From: an uncultured Ruminococcus sp.
GTDB lineage: Bacteria; Bacillota; Clostridia; Oscillospirales; Ruminococcaceae
Direction: 5' to 3'
Length of the DNA stretch: 8,441 bases
Assembly (NCBI GenBank): GCA_945835085.1
Contig: CAMAIG010000045.1
Coordinates: forward strand, 1-8,441
The notes below the pieces were generated by a model. It did no database searches and was not told the origin of the DNA. It saw nothing but the letters and a program-made list of their open reading frames with translations. The position numbers and the translations under genes are program-made. Each line of letters begins with the position of its first letter. Positions within the stretch are counted from its first letter, which is position 1. Below, piece after piece: positions 6,507 to 8,441 of the stretch.

Positions 6507-6611
6507 AACCTGCGTATTCAAGCCAAATATATCAGAATGAGCATTTCTTTGGCGCAAGATCTCCGAATTTTCGACAGGCAGAAATATTTTTTGCCATATT
6601 AAATAAAAGCC

Positions 6612-6640
6612 TTGATATTATGAACATCTTATGGTATAAT
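6612..6640 (+). promoter_or_regulatory. Sigma-A-type promoter with extended -10 for the cyclase gene
   Basis: TTGATA (6612-6617), a 17-bp spacer and TATAAT (6635-6640) form a near-consensus promoter; TGG directly before the -10 gives an extended -10. Transcription would start near 6647, about 28 nt before ATG 6675, and would include the ribosome site AGAAAGGA (6656-6663). Confidence 0.85.
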
Positions 6641-6674
6641 GATATAAAAATAATAAGAAAGGATTGCATCAATT

Positions 6675-7682
6675 ATGAACGAGAACGTAATATTTGACAG
6701 ATTTCTTGATATAACATCTAAGCTGTATGCTCAGATGTGCAGCGAGGACGGTGACGCATCAAACGACCACGCCGAGGTTTTCCGCCTGCTTACGGAGCTT
6801 GCAAAGACCCTTGTAAATGCAGACAGAGCAAGCTTCTGGAAATGGGATAAGCGCAGCCATACTCTCTGGACAACAGCAGCAGTTGGCACAGGCAGGATAA
6901 CCATTCCCGAGGACACGGGGCTTGTGGGCAAGGCACTTAAGGAAAAGCGTGCAATAATCACCAACGACCCCTATAACGACCCCAATTTCAACTCCGACGT
7001 TGACAAGAAAACAGGCTATGTAACAAAGTCCATACTTGTAATGCCTATATCGAACTGCAAGGGCGAGTTTATCGGAGCATATCAGGCGATAAACAAGCTT
7101 GACGGAAACGGCTTTGACCTTGAAGAGGACACAAGAAGGCTTGCGGCAGCGGCATTCATCTGCGGAATTACCCTTGAATCGGAAACCTTCCTTGACGATT
7201 CCATGCACGACAAGCTCACAGAGCTTAAAAACCGAATGGGCTTCTCCTCTGATTACGGCAAGAGCTATTCCGCAAAGGTAAATGCAGGAGAAAAGGTTTC
7301 TCTCTTTATCTGTGATATCGACCACTTCAAGAGAGTAAACGATACATACGGACACAACGCAGGAGATGCGGTGCTTCGCCATGTTGCGGGACATTTCAGG
7401 AACAATATCAGAGAGTGCGACGACGTTTACAGATGGGGCGGCGAGGAATTCATAGTAATACTTCCCGATACCGATATAAACGGTGCCGCAGCAGAAGCGG
7501 AGAAGCTCAGAAATCTCATAATGAACTCCGTCTGCACCTTTGAGGACACAGATATCCATGTAACCATGAGCTTTGGCGTAACACAGCTTGATAAAGCCCT
7601 CAGCATCGAGGACAACATCAAGGCAGCGGACGAAAAGCTCTATACCGCAAAGGAAACCGGAAGAAACAGGGTTATAGTATAA
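6675..7682 (+). CDS. GAF-GGDEF diguanylate cyclase
   Basis: The enzyme should join two GTP into cyclic di-GMP in the cytoplasm under control of an N-terminal sensor. Of 335 residues, about 32-170 form a GAF domain (GLVGKALKEKRAIITNDP, 82-99; then MPISNCKGEFIGAYQAINK, 123-141) and about 177-335 a GGDEF domain. The latter has DKLTELKNR (179-187), the metal-binding D214 in CDIDHFKRVND, the active-site GGEEF (255-259) and AADEKLYTAKETGRN (317-331). An inhibitory-site RxxD, R246-E-C-D249, lies exactly five residues before GGEEF, so product inhibition is expected. No membrane segment or signal peptide is seen. The GAF end, NK...F147-x3-E-D, resembles the NKxnFx3DE signature of cyclic-nucleotide-binding GAF domains, with the last pair swapped. 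ATG 6675 follows AGAAAGGA by 11 nt. It is a single-gene unit with own promoter and terminator. Confidence 0.95.
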   Translation: MNENVIFDRFLDITSKLYAQMCSEDGDASNDHAEVFRLLTELAKTLVNADRASFWKWDKRSHTLWTTAAVGTGRITIPEDTGLVGKALKEKRAIITNDPYNDPNFNSDVDKKTGYVTKSILVMPISNCKGEFIGAYQAINKLDGNGFDLEEDTRRLAAAAFICGITLESETFLDDSMHDKLTELKNRMGFSSDYGKSYSAKVNAGEKVSLFICDIDHFKRVNDTYGHNAGDAVLRHVAGHFRNNIRECDDVYRWGGEEFIVILPDTDINGAAAEAEKLRNLIMNSVCTFEDTDIHVTMSFGVTQLDKALSIEDNIKAADEKLYTAKETGRNRVIV

Positions 7683-7698
7683 TATTTCAAATCATTAC

Positions 7699-7741
7699 AA
7701 AAATGCCGTTCCGACACTCCCTGTCGGAACGGCGTTTTTTT
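7699..7741. terminator. Strong, probably bidirectional rho-independent terminator
   Basis: GCCGTTCCGACA (7705-7716) and TGTCGGAACGGC (7722-7733) pair perfectly over 12 bp with a 5-nt loop, followed by G and seven T (7735-7741). It starts about 20 nt after the cyclase stop and clearly ends that transcript. Five A (7699-7703) on the other side give a U-tract for leftward transcripts, so it may also end the oxidoreductase message, about 190 nt past its stop. Confidence 0.93.
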
Positions 7742-7765
7742 CTGTCGAAAAAGTCATAATATTGT

Positions 7766-7813
7766 GCCGAGCATAAAATTCCCTTTGCAAAATATGGCTT
7801 CAATACTTACGTT
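7766..7813 (+). repeat. Decayed partial copy of the 66-bp repeat
   Basis: This stretch begins CCGAGC like the tandem units, continues with AAATT and TTTGC, and later has TGGCTTCA followed by TTACCGAGCC at the start of the first full copy. In the frame that reads through the tandem copies, its peptide PSIKFPLQN..SILT aligns with gaps to PSRKADKFSLFLQ..GSLI. The similarity is partial and judged by eye, so it is offered as a worn third unit of the same array. Confidence 0.4.
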
Positions 7814-7879
7814 ACCGAGCCGCAAAACAGACAAATTTTTGCTATTTCTCCAACGAGTTGGCCTCAGCGGCTCGCTGAT
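7814..7879 (+). repeat. 66-bp palindrome-ended repeat, tandem copy 1
   Basis: The unit runs from ACCGAGCCGC to GGCTCGCTGAT. Its ends carry perfect 8-bp inverted arms CGAGCCGC (7816-7823) and GCGGCTCG (7867-7874), and inside is a small palindrome CCAACGAGTTGG. It is joined without a single extra base to copy 2. The two differ at four of 66 positions, all transitions. The function is unknown; it could be a structured RNA or a small non-autonomous palindromic repeat. Confidence 0.9.
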
Positions 7880-7945
7880 ACCGAGCCGCAAAGCAGACAA
7901 ATTTTCGCTGTTTCTCCAACGAGTTGGCTTCAGCGGCTCGCTGAT
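7880..7945 (+). repeat. 66-bp palindrome-ended repeat, tandem copy 2
   Basis: This is the second head-to-tail unit, 62 of 66 bases identical to copy 1, with arms CGAGCCGC (7882-7889) and GCGGCTCG (7933-7940). The right arm of copy 1 and the left arm of this copy also form a tight hairpin with a 7-nt loop (7867-7889). Its last 16 bases lie inside the leftward oxidoreductase gene and include that gene's stop codon (7930-7932). Confidence 0.9.
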
Positions 7946-8441
7946 TTCACTTCATGATATTCCTTCTCTGTGTTGACGTTCCAGATATTCTCCTTGGAGG
8001 TCTTTCCCGAAATGATATTATCCGCAGCCTCAAATGCGGTCATCATGGAGTGGTCCATGTTGTTGTACCTGTGCTGACCGTTTCTGCCTATGCAGTAAAG
8101 ATTTGAGAAGCTGTCGGCAAAGCTTATTATCCTGTCCATCTCGCTGTATGTGTCAAAATAAGCGGGATATGCCTTTTTCACTCGCTCCACATGATAATCA
8201 AGCACAGCCTCTCCCGAGCGGATAATGCCCATCTTCACAAGCTCATCGGCACCCATCCTTGCAAAATCCCCGTCGTCCATATTCCAGTATTCGTCACCCT
8301 CACGGCAGAAAAATTCAAGTCCTAGCCAAACATTTTTTTCAGGCTCCTCCACAAGATAGGGGGACCAGTTGTTGAAAACCTGTATCCTTCCCATCTTCAT
8401 GCCGGGGTCCTGAACATATATCCAGCAGTCGGGAACGATAT
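7930..8441 (-). CDS. FAD-dependent oxidoreductase (UDP-galactopyranose mutase/amine-oxidase-like), C-terminal part
   Basis: Only the last 169 or so residues are in the window; the frame is open through the right edge and thirteen sensible codons precede the first internal ATG (8400), so the gene starts outside. The C-terminal signature LYCIGRNGQHRYNNMDHSMM followed by TAFEAADNI is that of flavoprotein oxidoreductases in the NAD(P)-binding/amine-oxidase-like superfamily, where GRNG..RYNN..HSM closes over FAD. Upstream, IQVFNNWSPYLV and VWLGLEFFC fit the same family. Such proteins are often found in surface-glycan gene sets and resemble UDP-galactopyranose mutase, but the substrate cannot be told from this part. 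The final residues KSASR and the TGA stop come from the 66-bp repeat, so the original C-terminus may have been altered. The glycine-rich N-terminal FAD motif should lie to the right of the window. Confidence 0.8.
   Translation of the reverse strand, partial: IVPDCWIYVQDPGMKMGRIQVFNNWSPYLVEEPEKNVWLGLEFFCREGDEYWNMDDGDFARMGADELVKMGIIRSGEAVLDYHVERVKKAYPAYFDTYSEMDRIISFADSFSNLYCIGRNGQHRYNNMDHSMMTAFEAADNIISGKTSKENIWNVNTEKEYHEVKSASR

Noticed and set aside
6404..6600. Riboswitch or tRNA upstream of the cyclase, for example a c-di-GMP aptamer
   Set aside because: No conserved aptamer core or cloverleaf was found, and the predicted transcription start near 6647 leaves this segment outside the leader.
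6759..7559. Long leftward open frame of 266 codons opposite the cyclase
   Set aside because: It is antisense to a clearly conserved GAF-GGDEF gene, rich in Cys/Val/Tyr and without recognisable motifs or a ribosome site.
7814..7945. CRISPR array
   Set aside because: The units are joined with no spacers, only two full copies exist, and no cas gene is present.
7764..7976. A 70-codon rightward frame through the tandem repeats giving repeated PSRKADKFSLFLQ-like peptides
   Set aside because: It starts with GTG, has no ribosome site, runs across non-coding repeat DNA and overlaps the oxidoreductase end. A 66-bp unit is a multiple of three, so an open frame repeats automatically.

Overview
The window looks like a chromosomal segment of a Gram-positive anaerobe of the class Clostridia, most likely a Ruminococcus-like member of the Oscillospiraceae. 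The grounds are the holB–ricT (yaaT) gene pair typical of Firmicutes, strong AAGGAGG-type ribosome sites, canonical sigma-A promoters and moderate GC. The genus is an inference from style, not a database match.

Layout. Bases 1-205 hold no gene I can support, only hairpins: a stem at 23-52 and a near-perfect bidirectional terminator at 78-106. Bases 206-5746 are one leftward block of six closely spaced genes, read from right to left: alanine racemase (alr), an Orn/Lys/Arg-type PLP decarboxylase, DNA polymerase III delta' subunit (holB), the RicT/YaaT PSP1-domain protein, a 55-residue single-pass membrane protein that a normal size cut-off would miss, and an SPFH/band-7 (prohibitin-like) membrane protein. 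Gaps are 13-44 nt apart from the start uncertainty in the decarboxylase, and I see no terminator inside, so a single operon ending at the 78-106 terminator is likely. It mixes cell-wall precursor supply, replication, RNA-processing control and membrane organisation.

A rightward YpsA/DUF1273-type SLOG-fold gene (5855-6403) diverges from alr and has a near-consensus promoter at 5763-5791. A rightward GAF-GGDEF diguanylate cyclase (6675-7682) follows, with its own near-consensus promoter (6612-6640) and a strong terminator (7699-7741). At the right edge a leftward FAD-dependent oxidoreductase, related in its C-terminus to UDP-galactopyranose-mutase/amine-oxidase-like enzymes, enters the window without its N-terminal part.

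The most unusual structure is a family of short palindrome-ended repeats. Two 66-bp copies sit exactly head to tail at 7814-7945, a decayed partial copy precedes them (7766-7813), and a diverged, inverted copy lies at 6454-6506 between the SLOG and cyclase genes. The last tandem copy supplies the stop codon of the oxidoreductase gene. No CRISPR array, insertion sequence, phage gene, tRNA or rRNA was seen, and I did not find a clear new defence or signalling system.
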